From NCBI GenBank assembly GCA_028288595.1, contig JAQBNK010000020.1, positions 1 to 45,822 on the forward strand: 45,822 nt of DNA, given 5' to 3'. Below are positions 1 to 8,604 of the stretch, in pieces. The notes below the pieces were generated by a model, which did no database searches, was not told where the DNA came from, and saw nothing but the letters and a program-made list of their open reading frames with translations. The position numbers were made by a program, and so were the translations under genes. This DNA comes from Chitinophagaceae bacterium. GTDB taxonomy: Bacteria > Bacteroidota > Bacteroidia > Chitinophagales > Chitinophagaceae. Numbering within the stretch: position 1 is the first letter of the stretch; every line of letters starts with the position of its first letter.

Positions 1-561
1 CAGGTTGTTTACCAGGTTCCCGGAACACGCAGCCAGGCTTATCGCACTTATGATAATTTAGGAAGCAACAAAGAAACTTATTTCAGAATCCTTGGCGCTA
101 TTCCGCCGGGAAAGAAATATTTTATAGTGGCGGGTGCACAGTATAATCACAATGCATATAATGGTATATATGAGAATAAGCCGCTCCTTTTTACCAAGGG
201 AAGCTGGAGCATTTTTACTTATCAAACACTGAAACTTTCACCGGGCACACAGTTAACATTGAATGGGTTTGCGAGATTTAACGGGCAGTTACAGTTTTAT
301 GAACTGGGTTCGTTCGGGGCTTTAAATATGAGTCTTACACAGCAGTTCCTGAAAAAGAAACTGATCGTTACTTTAAGCGGAAGCGATATTTTATTTACGA
401 ACAAAGCCGGGTTCACACTAAACCAGGGCACGGTGAATGCTTCCGGTATCCGTATTAATGATACAAGAAGAATTGGTTTGAACCTCCGCTATAATTTTGG
501 TTTCAGGAGAAAGGAGGAAAATAATTTCTTTAATATCGACTCCCCGGAACGTTCCAATTAG
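1..561 (+). CDS. C-terminal part of an outer-membrane beta-barrel (TonB-receptor-like) protein, 5' end outside window
   Basis: The frame is open from base 1 to the TAG at 559-561, giving 186 residues with no start in view, so the gene begins upstream. The sequence alternates short hydrophobic/aromatic strands with polar turns, for example SIFTYQTLKLSPGTQL and QLQFYELGSFGALNMSL, and finishes near RIGLNLRYNFGF, a typical last beta-strand. A short charged tail rich in Asn, Glu and Arg follows. This resembles the C-terminal barrel of Bacteroidota TonB-dependent receptors of the 'outer membrane beta-barrel family' type, which take up ligands or peptides across the outer membrane. The plug domain is not visible, so the substrate and the exact family are inferences. 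Confidence 0.75.
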   Translation, partial: QVVYQVPGTRSQAYRTYDNLGSNKETYFRILGAIPPGKKYFIVAGAQYNHNAYNGIYENKPLLFTKGSWSIFTYQTLKLSPGTQLTLNGFARFNGQLQFYELGSFGALNMSLTQQFLKKKLIVTLSGSDILFTNKAGFTLNQGTVNASGIRINDTRRIGLNLRYNFGFRRKEENNFFNIDSPERSN

Positions 562-629
562 TTATTTCTCTATTTACAGGAATGACGTTCCTATCAAACT
601 GTTGCACTTGTGAGTTTGCGGAAAAAAAA

Positions 630-657
630 TTGACAAATCTTTCTTGCCATCCTGTCA
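630..657 (+). promoter_or_regulatory. TTGACA...TGTCA inverted element upstream of htpG
   Basis: TTGACA lies at 630-635 and TGTCA at 653-657. TGACA/TGTCA form an inverted pair separated by 17 nt, about 50 nt before the htpG start. A TTGACA also lies 26 nt before the grpE start (15828-15833). It could be a chaperone control element or a chance -35-like match; no consensus is claimed. Confidence 0.25.
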
Positions 658-708
658 GGCTGAATAGGTATGGTACTTTCTTTGATTACCTTCCGCAAAA
701 AAACTCTT

Positions 709-2541
709 ATGCAGAAAGGCCAGATCCGGGTACAGACAGAGAATATTTTCCCGATCATTAAAAAATTCCTGTACAGTGAGCATGAAATATTTCTTCGTGA
801 GCTGGTTAGCAACGCAGTAGATGCCACGCAGAAATTAAAAACACTTTCATCTATCGGCGAGGCTAAAGGTGAACTGGGTGAATTGAGGATTGATGTTAGC
901 ATTGATGCGAAAGAAAAAACCCTTACGATTGAAGATAAAGGGGTGGGCATGACGCAGGAAGAAGTAGATAAATACATTAACCAGGTGGCGTTTAGCGGGG
1001 CGGAAGAGTTTTTGGAAAAATATAAAGATGCGAATATTATCGGCCACTTCGGCTTGGGGTTCTATAGCGCATTTATGGTGAGTGATAAGGTTGAAATCTT
1101 TACAAAAAGTTTTAAAGATGAGCCTGCTGTTTACTGGAGTTGCGATGGCAGCCCGGAATATGAATTATATACAATTGATAAACAGGAGCGCGGGACAAAG
1201 ATCGTTTTGCATATCAACGACGAGAGTAAAGAATTTTTAGAGACGAGCCGTATTCAAAATATTCTCAACAGGTTCTGTAAGTTTTTACCTGTTCCCATTT
1301 TCTTCGAGGATAAACAGGTAAATAATACCAACCCGATCTGGACAAAAAAACCGGCTGAATTAACAGCTGAAAATTACCAGGACTTTTATAAAGAGTTATA
1401 TCCTTTTGGTGAAACACCCCTGTTCTGGATACATTTAAATGTAGACTATCCTTTTAACCTTACCGGCATTTTATACTTCCCCAAAATTAAACAGAGCTAT
1501 GAGATTCAGAAAGATAAAATCCAGTTATACAGTAACCAGGTTTTTGTTACTGATGAAGTGAAAGATATTGTTCCTGAATTTTTAATGTTATTACACGGTG
1601 TGATAGACAGCCCGGATATTCCTTTGAATGTTAGCCGCAGTTATTTGCAGGGTGATCCCAACGTAAAAAAGATAAATGCGCATATCACGAAAAAGGTAGC
1701 GGATAAACTGGATGAGATTTTCAGGAATGATCGTAAGTCATTAGAAGAAAAATGGGAGAGCCTTGGATTATTTGTGAAGTATGGAATGATGACTGATGAA
1801 AAATTCGCTGAGAAAGCAAACAGTTTTTTATTAATGCAGTCGGCTGATAAAAGCAGGTTCTATACTTTGGAAGAATACAAGCTGGAAACAGAAACGCTGC
1901 AAAAGAATAAAGAAAGTAAACAGGTAATTCTTTACACCACCGATCCTGTGCAGCAGGATGCCTATGTGCAGGCAGCGCACAAGAAAGAATATAAAGTGGT
2001 GCTGATGGAAACGATTGTTGATTCGGCCTTTATCAACAATATGGAGATGAAATGGGAGAACGTAACTTTTACAAGAGTGGATTCTGATATTGCAGATAAC
2101 CTTATCGATAAACAAGAAGATACAAAGAGCGTTTTATCTAATGATGAAGAAACAAAACTGAAAGAATTATTTACCATGCAGCTATCTGAGGTGCATGTAA
2201 AAGTAGAGGTAAAGGGATTGAGCCAGGACGCAGCGCCGGTGATTGCAACAAGGCCGGAATTTATGCGCCGGATGAAAGATATGGCGAACCTGGGTGGTGG
2301 CATGTCTTTCTATGGAGCAATGCCAGATGAAGTAACATTAACTGTGAATGGGAATCACCCGATCTACCAGGGTTTATTAAAAGATAGTGATCAGAACAAG
2401 CAGGAAAAGCAGGTAAGGAATTTGGCTGATCTTGCTTTGCTTTCGCAGGGGTTATTGAAAGGAAATGATCTAACGAAGTTTATTAGCCGGAGTGTTGAGC
2501 TGATGCAGGAAGAGAAAGCATCACCTATAATTAGCCTGTAA
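709..2541 (+). CDS. htpG: Molecular chaperone HtpG (Hsp90)
   Basis: This is the ATP-dependent Hsp90 chaperone of the cytosol, which helps client proteins fold and recover from stress. The N-terminal GHKL ATPase is clear: ELVSNAVDAT at residues 31-40 (catalytic Glu31, Mg-binding Asn35, Asp38), DKGVGMT at 76-82 and the lid region GHFGLGFYSAF at 112-122. The middle domain follows, with NVSRSYLQGD carrying the conserved Arg that senses ATP, then a dimerisation domain. It is 610 residues, normal for the family. I place the start at the ATG at 709, because MQKGQIRVQTENIFPI is the conserved beginning. An in-frame ATG at 670 would add 13 unrelated residues. The gene stands alone and converges on recJ across a heptad-repeat hairpin. 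Confidence 0.97.
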   Translation: MQKGQIRVQTENIFPIIKKFLYSEHEIFLRELVSNAVDATQKLKTLSSIGEAKGELGELRIDVSIDAKEKTLTIEDKGVGMTQEEVDKYINQVAFSGAEEFLEKYKDANIIGHFGLGFYSAFMVSDKVEIFTKSFKDEPAVYWSCDGSPEYELYTIDKQERGTKIVLHINDESKEFLETSRIQNILNRFCKFLPVPIFFEDKQVNNTNPIWTKKPAELTAENYQDFYKELYPFGETPLFWIHLNVDYPFNLTGILYFPKIKQSYEIQKDKIQLYSNQVFVTDEVKDIVPEFLMLLHGVIDSPDIPLNVSRSYLQGDPNVKKINAHITKKVADKLDEIFRNDRKSLEEKWESLGLFVKYGMMTDEKFAEKANSFLLMQSADKSRFYTLEEYKLETETLQKNKESKQVILYTTDPVQQDAYVQAAHKKEYKVVLMETIVDSAFINNMEMKWENVTFTRVDSDIADNLIDKQEDTKSVLSNDEETKLKELFTMQLSEVHVKVEVKGLSQDAAPVIATRPEFMRRMKDMANLGGGMSFYGAMPDEVTLTVNGNHPIYQGLLKDSDQNKQEKQVRNLADLALLSQGLLKGNDLTKFISRSVELMQEEKASPIISL

Positions 2542-2547
2542 ACTTTT

Positions 2548-2642
2548 TTGAATGTTGAATTTTAAATGTTGAATGCTGAATTAAGAGGGTGTACATTTTC
2601 GGGATACTTTTTTTCATTCGACATTTAAAATTCAACATTCAA
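2548..2642. repeat. Heptad-repeat inverted repeat between convergent htpG and recJ
   Basis: The left arm (2548-2575) reads as heptamers TTGAATG, TTGAATT, TTAAATG, TTGAATG. The right arm (2615-2642) is its reverse complement with one mismatch, again in heptamers (CATTCGA, CATTTAA, AATTCAA, CATTCAA). The 28-bp stem has a 39-nt loop. Its place between convergent gene ends suggests a two-way terminator or 3'-end stabiliser. There is no G/C-rich stem with a T-run, so it is not a standard intrinsic terminator. Confidence 0.85.
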
Positions 2643-2647
2643 CATAA

Positions 2648-4345
2648 TTATTCACTCAACCTGATGTCACAAACTTTCAATTGCAGGTTCTTTTCACCGT
2701 TCCATTCATTGATGTCTAAAGTAAAAGCAATATCAAGGGGATGATTCAATTGTAATAAATGATATTTCGCAGCCATGTTAAAACCAATACCGGTATAACT
2801 GCAATTATCCTGTTTCAAATGAAACTTGATGTGCTGATCTTTAATAAGCCGGCTGTGGCCTGATTCTTTTACATTTTTTGCGACAAAAACGGGGCGCATG
2901 TTTTCGGGACCGAATGGTTCCATTTGATTAATGATATTATAAAACGGGAGCGTTAATTCCTTAAAACTGATAACGGCATCGATCACTAATTCCGGGATCA
3001 GCAATTCACTGGTAATTTGTGCGTTCACTACTTCTTCAAAACGCTGGCTGAAGGCCTCTACATTCTCGGGTAATAAAGTCATACCTGCAGCAGCGAAGTG
3101 CCCGCCATAACCCAGTAAATGTTCCCGGCACGCATGCACCGCTTCATACAAATTAAATCCTGATACACTTCTTGCGCTTCCTGCAACAACATCACCGCTT
3201 TTAGTAAGCACGATCGTGGGACGATAATAAGTTTCAATTAACCTTGATGCAACAATTCCGACAACGCCTTTATGCCAATGTTCCTGGTAAAGCACGGTCG
3301 TTTTCCGGTTCACTAATCGCTCATCCGCGGAGATCAATGCAAGCGCTTCAACCGTAATGTTGCTGTCGGCCTCCCTTCTGTCGGTGTTATCGCTATGCAG
3401 CATTTCAGCAAATTCCATGGCTTTATCGCAATCCTGTTCTATAAAAAGCTGTACTGCTTTTTTAGCGTCATCCATTCTTCCGGCAGCATTTATTCTTGGG
3501 GCGATAATGAAGACAAGATTGCTGACAAACATTTCTTTTTGCACGGCCGCCAGTTCCATTAAAGCCTTAATGCCTGCGCACGGATTTGTATTTACTTTTT
3601 TCAAACCATAATATGCAAGTACCCGGTTTTCACCAGTCATCGGAACAATATCTGCAGCAATTGCTGTAGCGACGAGATCAAGAAATTGTAAATATGATTC
3701 TGGCGGTAATTGTAATTTTTCAGCAAGTGCGGTCATCAATTTAAAACCGACCCCGCACCCGCAAAGCTCTTTATAAGGATAGTTACATCCGGGTTGTTTT
3801 GGATTTAAGATGGCTATAGCTGCAGGTAATTGCGCATCAGGAAGATGATGATCACAAATAATAAAATCTATTCCAAGTTCTTTGGCATAAGCAATAAGTT
3901 CAACCGACTTAATACCACAGTCAAGCGAAATAATCAGGCCGCAGTTTGTTTGAGATGCAAAATCAATTCCGGCTTTTGAAACGCCATACCCTTCCCTGTA
4001 ACGATGAGGAATATAAAAGTCTACGTTTTTATGAACAGCAAAAAGAAACTGGAACATGGATGCAACTGACGTGGTGCCGTCTACATCATAATCGCCGTAT
4101 ACAAGGATTCTTTCATTCGAATTTATGGCTTTGAGAATACGGGTTGTTGCTTTATCCATATCCTTCATCAGCCATGGATGATGAAGATGTTCAAGGGCAG
4201 GACGAAAGTAATTTTTAGCTTTATCGTAAGAATCAATTCCGCGGTTAACTAATATGCTGCATAAATTTTTGTTGATATGCAGGTCCTGGAAAACTTCTTC
4301 CGTTTTCTCTTTATTAATCGTAGCAATGTTCCATCGCTTTTGCAT
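2648..4345 (-). CDS. recJ: Single-stranded-DNA-specific exonuclease RecJ
   Basis: RecJ degrades single-stranded DNA 5' to 3' in recombination repair, mismatch repair and base-excision repair. The DHH phosphoesterase core is visible: DYDVDG at residues 85-90, LDCG at 141-144 and CDHH at 164-167 supply the metal-binding aspartates and histidines. The DHHA1 part contains GGHFAAAGMTL around residue 415, and an OB-like C-terminal part follows. At 565 residues it is normal for the family. Its start is 9 nt downstream of the polyprenyl synthase stop on the same strand, so the two are probably cotranscribed. The start MQKRWNIATIN is typical of Bacteroidota RecJ. Confidence 0.95.
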   Translation of the reverse strand: MQKRWNIATINKEKTEEVFQDLHINKNLCSILVNRGIDSYDKAKNYFRPALEHLHHPWLMKDMDKATTRILKAINSNERILVYGDYDVDGTTSVASMFQFLFAVHKNVDFYIPHRYREGYGVSKAGIDFASQTNCGLIISLDCGIKSVELIAYAKELGIDFIICDHHLPDAQLPAAIAILNPKQPGCNYPYKELCGCGVGFKLMTALAEKLQLPPESYLQFLDLVATAIAADIVPMTGENRVLAYYGLKKVNTNPCAGIKALMELAAVQKEMFVSNLVFIIAPRINAAGRMDDAKKAVQLFIEQDCDKAMEFAEMLHSDNTDRREADSNITVEALALISADERLVNRKTTVLYQEHWHKGVVGIVASRLIETYYRPTIVLTKSGDVVAGSARSVSGFNLYEAVHACREHLLGYGGHFAAAGMTLLPENVEAFSQRFEEVVNAQITSELLIPELVIDAVISFKELTLPFYNIINQMEPFGPENMRPVFVAKNVKESGHSRLIKDQHIKFHLKQDNCSYTGIGFNMAAKYHLLQLNHPLDIAFTLDINEWNGEKNLQLKVCDIRLSE

Positions 4346-4354
4346 AGGGTTGAA

Positions 4355-5317
4355 TTAGAAATTTCTATCTGTAGTAAACCGAACGAGATCTTCGAGCGCC
4401 TGGCGGGAGTCCGAATGCGGAAATTCAAATAGAATATCTAAAGCTTCATCTCTGAATTGCAACATTTTATTGTTAGCATAATTAATGCCACCTGATTGCT
4501 GAACAGCATCAATTACAAAACGAACCTTAGCGGGGTCGTTGTTGTTATTTTTCACAATATAAATGATCTTTCTTTTCAGATCATTCGAACAGTTATTAAG
4601 TGTGTATATAAGCGGCAGGGTTAATTTTTTTTCTTTAATATCATTCCCGGTTGGTTTTCCAATATCGGCAGTGCCATAATCGAAAAGGTCATCTTTTACC
4701 TGGAAAGCCATCCCCACTTTTTGTCCAAAAAGCTTTAATTTATTAATATCCTCCACATTTTGGAAGGTTGTTGCGGCACCCACACCACAGGCTGAGGATA
4801 AAAGGGAGGCGGTTTTCCCATTAATAATTTCATAATATATGCTTTCATCGAGGTTAAGATTCCTTGACTTTTCAATTTGTAAAAGTTCTCCCTCACTCAT
4901 TTGACGGACCGCATCAGATAAAATTTCCAGTTGAGTGAAATCTTTATTCTGAAGTGAGAGTAAAAGGCCTTTTGAAAGTAAATAGTCACCGACTAAAACG
5001 GCTATCTTGTTTTTCCAAAGGGCATTTATGGAGAAAAATCCACGACGTTGCATGGCATCATCCACAACATCATCATGAACCAAAGTCGCTGTGTGTAACA
5101 ATTCTACCAGTGAAGCCGCCCTGTAGGTTGCATCGTTTACCGGTCCTCCTAACTTAGCACTCAGTAAAACGAACATTGGCCGTAATTGCTTCCCTTTGCG
5201 CTTTACTATATACTGCATAATGCGGTCGAGCAGCGCAACGCGGCTCTTAACTGCTGCTCTGAAATGTGATTCAAAAAGTGCTAATTCCGCTTCTATAGCT
5301 TTCCTCGCAGAGTCCAT
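4355..5317 (-). CDS. Long-chain trans-polyprenyl diphosphate synthase
   Basis: The enzyme condenses isopentenyl diphosphate units into a long all-trans chain. In Bacteroidota this is probably the side chain of menaquinone. Both aspartate-rich motifs are present: DDVVDD at residues 82-87 (within HDDVVDDAMQRRG) and DDLFD at 209-213 (within FQVKDDLFDYG), each binding Mg-diphosphate. KGKQLRP at 41-47 is the conserved basic motif that binds isopentenyl diphosphate. At 320 residues it has the usual length of IspB/octaprenyl-type synthases. It is the first gene of an apparent operon with recJ. The product chain length cannot be read reliably from the sequence, so I give no symbol. Confidence 0.92.
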   Translation of the reverse strand: MDSARKAIEAELALFESHFRAAVKSRVALLDRIMQYIVKRKGKQLRPMFVLLSAKLGGPVNDATYRAASLVELLHTATLVHDDVVDDAMQRRGFFSINALWKNKIAVLVGDYLLSKGLLLSLQNKDFTQLEILSDAVRQMSEGELLQIEKSRNLNLDESIYYEIINGKTASLLSSACGVGAATTFQNVEDINKLKLFGQKVGMAFQVKDDLFDYGTADIGKPTGNDIKEKKLTLPLIYTLNNCSNDLKRKIIYIVKNNNNDPAKVRFVIDAVQQSGGINYANNKMLQFRDEALDILFEFPHSDSRQALEDLVRFTTDRNF

Positions 5318-5430
5318 TTTATAAAGATTGATGCAATATATGAGATAAAAATATTAACGTTTACGCAACGTTGGCATTGCAATTGCTGTCTACACACGCT
5401 GTAGGTCAATGGCAAAATAAATAGTAAAAA

Positions 5431-5461
5431 TTTGGTATTTCTTAAGCATTACTTAATTTTG
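5431..5461 (+). promoter_or_regulatory. Consensus Bacteroidota promoter for the OmpA-family gene
   Basis: TTTG at 5431-5434 (-33) and TAATTTTG at 5454-5461 (-7, TAnnTTTG) are separated by 19 nt, within the 17-23 nt known for the Bacteroidota primary sigma factor. Transcription should start near 5468, giving a leader of about 43 nt before the ATG at 5511. Confidence 0.75.
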
Positions 5462-5510
5462 TCTCGTTTAAGGGCCTATAGAATTTTACAAAACAATTTA
5501 AATTATACCT

Positions 5511-7181
5511 ATGGCAAGCAAAAAGTACATGCTGATTTTAGGCTTTCTAAGCCTGTTTGGAAGAGCATCGTTTGGTCAGACCACGACCACGACGACAACA
5601 ACAACAACTAACTGGGGTGACACCCGGACTTACTGGGATGACTCTGCTCGGATAGCAGCAGCAGACATGGCTCAGTACAGTGCATTCAGAAGTAATCAAT
5701 ATCCTTATCCCGCTAAACCAAGGAGCCAGTGGGAATTCGGATTGTCTGCAGGCCCTTCCTTCGTTTTAGGCGATGTTCATGCAAGATGGGGTCTTGGTGG
5801 TGGAATCACACTAAGGCATGCTATCAGTCATGTATTTTCTTACAGGCTTGGTTACTTTGGTTCTCTGAACCATGGTGAGCCCAATGCTTATGGAGTAGCT
5901 CAAATACCTGCTCAAAGAGAATATCATAACAAAACGCATATGGGTGCGATTGACTTCATCGCATCACTCAATACAGCGAGTCATTACAGAGGTAACCCCA
6001 AAACAAATATTTATGTTTTGGCAGGATTAGACCTGTTGATGACCCAGGTGATGTACAAATACCCTGGTGCACCCAGTAATTCAGGACAGTACATCTGGTA
6101 TGGATATTACGGTAATGGTCAGCTTGTCCCTCAATCTCAGTCTGGTACAATCACCACGCTTTTTGGAACGGAACACAATGGCAGAAAGGGCTGGACTGTC
6201 TTGGGTGCAGTGAGCCCAGGTGCTGGCGTTGCATTTAAAGTAAGCGATAAAGTAAACCTTGGAATCGAACAGCGATTTACTGTTCCTGTTCCCGGATACG
6301 ATCAGTTAGATGCTTACAAAGCAGGCAAATCAAATGATATTTATAGCTATACCAGTGCAAGGTTAAATATCAATATTGGTAACCCTGCTACACATGTTCA
6401 GCCTTTATGGTGGATCAACCCATATAACTACATTTATGATGAGTTAAACAATCCACGTCACATGAGATTACCAAACCCGATTCTGCCTGATGCAGATGGT
6501 GATGGTGTGACAGATCAGTTTGACCTTGAGCCAAACACTCCAAGAGGCTGTCCTGTTGATACACATGGTGTTTCAAGAGATACTGATGGTGATGGCGTTC
6601 CAGACTGCCGCGACAAAGAATTGCTGACACCGCAAAAATGCTTCCCAGTGAATGCTGATGGTGTTGGTAACTGCCCAGAGCCTGCATGTTGCGCTGAATT
6701 ACGCCAGTTAATGCAAAATCGTCCAGCTGTGGATAATGCATGTAACATTGGAAGCTTACCAAGCATACAGTTCAGAAGCGGTAGTGCCACTTTAAGCAAC
6801 GACGCTAAGAGCATGCTGAATTCTGCAGCTTCTCAAATCAAGAGCAATCCAAACTGCCGTATTAAAGTGGTTGGTTATGGTGCAGCAGATAAGAGAGCAC
6901 AACAACTAAGCTACGACAGAGTGAATTCTGTAATCCGCTACCTCGTTGAACAACAAGGTATTTCTGAGAACAGGTTGATCTTCAACTATGGCCAGGATGG
7001 TGATTCTAATACTGTTGATCTGCAGGGTACACTGGAAGAAGGACCAAGCACAGTGCCTGCTCCTCATCCAAATATGACTACAACAACAGAAAGAACAACA
7101 ACCGGTGGTACAAGAGATACCAAAACCAAGGTTAAAGTAAAAGATGGTAAATCAAAAACAAAGACTAAGACAACTCCATAA
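5511..7181 (+). CDS. OmpA-family outer-membrane protein with TSP3-type calcium repeats
   Basis: A secreted, probably outer-membrane protein of 556 residues. It has a signal peptide (residues 1-22, ending SFGQ) and a run of ten threonines at 24-33. A region of about 280 residues with beta-barrel-like strands and many aromatics follows. Two calcium-binding thrombospondin-3-like repeats come next, DADGDGVTDQFD and DTDGDGVPDCRD (about residues 325-370). A C-terminal OmpA-like peptidoglycan-associated domain spans about 415-505, with LSYDRVNSVIRYL as the helix expected near the diaminopimelate site. Several cysteines cluster at 378-405 (CFPVN...CPEPACC), which suggests disulfides. The C-terminus is an unusual Thr/Lys-rich basic tail. 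It probably links the outer membrane to the peptidoglycan. It is a single-gene unit with its own promoter and terminator. Confidence 0.88.
   Translation: MASKKYMLILGFLSLFGRASFGQTTTTTTTTTTNWGDTRTYWDDSARIAAADMAQYSAFRSNQYPYPAKPRSQWEFGLSAGPSFVLGDVHARWGLGGGITLRHAISHVFSYRLGYFGSLNHGEPNAYGVAQIPAQREYHNKTHMGAIDFIASLNTASHYRGNPKTNIYVLAGLDLLMTQVMYKYPGAPSNSGQYIWYGYYGNGQLVPQSQSGTITTLFGTEHNGRKGWTVLGAVSPGAGVAFKVSDKVNLGIEQRFTVPVPGYDQLDAYKAGKSNDIYSYTSARLNINIGNPATHVQPLWWINPYNYIYDELNNPRHMRLPNPILPDADGDGVTDQFDLEPNTPRGCPVDTHGVSRDTDGDGVPDCRDKELLTPQKCFPVNADGVGNCPEPACCAELRQLMQNRPAVDNACNIGSLPSIQFRSGSATLSNDAKSMLNSAASQIKSNPNCRIKVVGYGAADKRAQQLSYDRVNSVIRYLVEQQGISENRLIFNYGQDGDSNTVDLQGTLEEGPSTVPAPHPNMTTTTERTTTGGTRDTKTKVKVKDGKSKTKTKTTP
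5579..5609 (+). repeat. ACN codon run encoding ten threonines
   Basis: Ten consecutive threonine codons (ACC, ACG, ACA, ACT mixed) directly follow the signal peptide of the OmpA-family protein. The synonymous codons are mixed, so this is a selected protein tract rather than pure slippage, although the ACA stretch could vary in length. Confidence 0.7.
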
Positions 7182-7208
7182 TCTTTGATACTTTTTGCGA
7201 TAAAAACC

Positions 7209-7237
7209 AACCTCCGGCTTTTGCCGGAGGTTTTTTT
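7209..7237 (+). terminator. Rho-independent terminator after the OmpA-family gene
   Basis: The perfect stem CCTCCGGC/GCCGGAGG (7211-7218 and 7223-7230) has a 4-nt loop (TTTT) and is followed by TTTTTTT. It lies 27 nt after the stop codon. Confidence 0.95.
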
Positions 7238-7302
7238 ATGGGTTAATTAACGATTCTAACTTCTTACAGGTCAATAAAGCCATTTATTTTGCAGCGTTCA
7301 CT

Positions 7303-7310
7303 TATCTTTG
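7303..7310 (+). promoter_or_regulatory. -7 box upstream of bamD
   Basis: TATCTTTG fits TAnnTTTG. A TTTG lies at 7288-7291 but the spacing (11 nt) is short, so the -33 element is uncertain. The leader to the GTG at 7396 would be about 80 nt. Confidence 0.5.
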
Positions 7311-7395
7311 CACGCTTCTATAAAAAGGCTTCAGGTTTTCTTTTATAGATAAAGAGGTAAATACCACGTGCCTTTATTCAGACAAAAACATTCAC

Positions 7396-8217
7396 GTGAA
7401 AAAAATTTTATTGATTCTTATTGCTTTCCTTTCCATACTTACTTCCTGCAATAACCAGTTTGCTAAAGTGATGAAGAGCAAGGATAATGAGTACCGGTAC
7501 AAAATGGCCGAGCAATATTATGCAGCAAAAAAATACAGGTTAGCACAACAGTTATACGAAGATCTTTTTGCCTATAAGAAAGGAACTCCAGACTTCGAGA
7601 ACATGTATTACAAATATGCCTATTGTGCCTATTACCTGGAGGATTATGCAAACGCTGAAAATCTATTCAAAACATACATCGAAAGTTTTCCGAATAGCCC
7701 TAAGACAGAAGAATGCGAATATATGCGTGCCTATTGCTATTATAAGCAATCGCCAAAAATAGAATTGGATCAAACCAATACAACAAAAACAATAGGGCAG
7801 ATGCAGGCCTTTATAAACACTCATCCAAATTCGCTGCGGGTTAAAGATGCTACTGAAATAATTGATAAGTCACGTGCAAAGCTTGAAGGAAAAGAATATA
7901 AATCCGCCGAGCTTTATTATAATCTTGGATATTATAAGGCTGCGGCGATTGCTTATGCTACGTTGATGGAAGATTTTCCTGATTCAGAAAAGGGTGATGA
8001 ATATAAATTGAAAGTGATCCAGGCATATTATAAATATGCTGAAATGAGTATTGAAGAGAAACAATCAGAACGGTATGGAAAAGTGATTTCAGAAATTACA
8101 GATTTTAAAGAACGTTTTCCCCAGAGTAAATATGCAGACGAAGTTGAACGCTTCAGAAGTCTTTCAAATAACTATTTAAACAAAAATAAAAATGAGCAAG
8201 TTAAGAAGGCAGCTTAG
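7396..8217 (+). CDS. bamD: Outer-membrane protein assembly factor BamD
   Basis: An essential lipoprotein of the BAM complex that inserts beta-barrel proteins into the outer membrane. The N-terminus is a lipoprotein signal, MKKILLILIAFLSILTSC, with the lipidated Cys at residue 18. It is followed by TPR-like repeats, such as YKMAEQYYAAKKYRLAQQLYE and the segment around residues 75-90, typical of BamD/YfiO. The protein is 273 residues. The start codon is GTG (7396-7398). The gene overlaps rpoZ by 26 nt, so the two are translated from one message. Downstream come coaBC and DUF4835, an order that recurs in Bacteroidota. Confidence 0.93.
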   Translation: MKKILLILIAFLSILTSCNNQFAKVMKSKDNEYRYKMAEQYYAAKKYRLAQQLYEDLFAYKKGTPDFENMYYKYAYCAYYLEDYANAENLFKTYIESFPNSPKTEECEYMRAYCYYKQSPKIELDQTNTTKTIGQMQAFINTHPNSLRVKDATEIIDKSRAKLEGKEYKSAELYYNLGYYKAAAIAYATLMEDFPDSEKGDEYKLKVIQAYYKYAEMSIEEKQSERYGKVISEITDFKERFPQSKYADEVERFRSLSNNYLNKNKNEQVKKAA

Positions 8218-8533
8218 TTCTAACACTCCAAATGTTGTGGAGACAAAAAGCCTGATCGATATAAAAGAGGCTACAGGAAATTTGTATGAGTCTATAACGA
8301 TCATTGCAAAAAGAGCTAATCAAATAAACATTGCACTTAAAGAAGAGTTGCATAACAAACTGGAAGAGTTTGCAAGCCATACAGACAGCCTGGAAGAGAT
8401 CCATGAAAATAAAGAGCAGATTGAAATTTCCCGGGCCTATGAAAAAATGCCAAACCCCGCAATTTTAGCGACGCATGAATTCGCTGAAAACAAAATCTAT
8501 TATCGCAAGAATGATGAAGATCTGTTTCGTTAA
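8192..8533 (+). CDS. rpoZ: DNA-directed RNA polymerase subunit omega
   Basis: The small subunit that stabilises the beta' subunit in the RNA polymerase core. It is 113 residues, and TGNLYESITIIAKRANQI at about 30-47 matches the conserved omega core (compare 'aRRArqi' in other phyla). The C-terminal part carries the Bacteroidota-type ending with NPAILATHEFAENKIYY. The ATG lies inside the last 26 nt of bamD in another frame, which implies translational coupling. A strong terminator follows 21 nt after the stop codon, so omega is the last gene of its main transcript. Confidence 0.9.
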   Translation: MSKLRRQLSSNTPNVVETKSLIDIKEATGNLYESITIIAKRANQINIALKEELHNKLEEFASHTDSLEEIHENKEQIEISRAYEKMPNPAILATHEFAENKIYYRKNDEDLFR

Positions 8534-8554
8534 CAGGTTTCTGATATTATAAGC

Positions 8555-8588
8555 AAAACGACAGTGACAAATTCACTGTCGTTTTTTG
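8555..8588 (+). terminator. Intrinsic terminator between rpoZ and coaBC
   Basis: AAAACGACAGTGA (8555-8567) pairs perfectly with TCACTGTCGTTTT (8573-8585) around a 5-nt loop, ending in a T-run. It lies only about 17 nt before the coaBC start, so coaBC needs read-through or a promoter inside this short gap. Confidence 0.9.
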
Positions 8589-8604
8589 TATCTTAAAGGA
8601 TCGT

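Noticed and set aside
594-977. 127-residue minus-strand ORF over the htpG start
   Set aside because: It lies opposite the conserved HtpG ATPase region and shows Ser/Phe-rich shadow composition, with no motif of its own.
5355-5371. Two AACGTT palindromes, 11 bp apart, in the OmpA/polyprenyl synthase divergent region
   Set aside because: Six-base palindromes this close are easily found by chance and no other support was seen.
7238-7395. tRNA or riboswitch in the leader of bamD
   Set aside because: No cloverleaf, CCA end or known riboswitch core was visible in the leader of about 80 nt.
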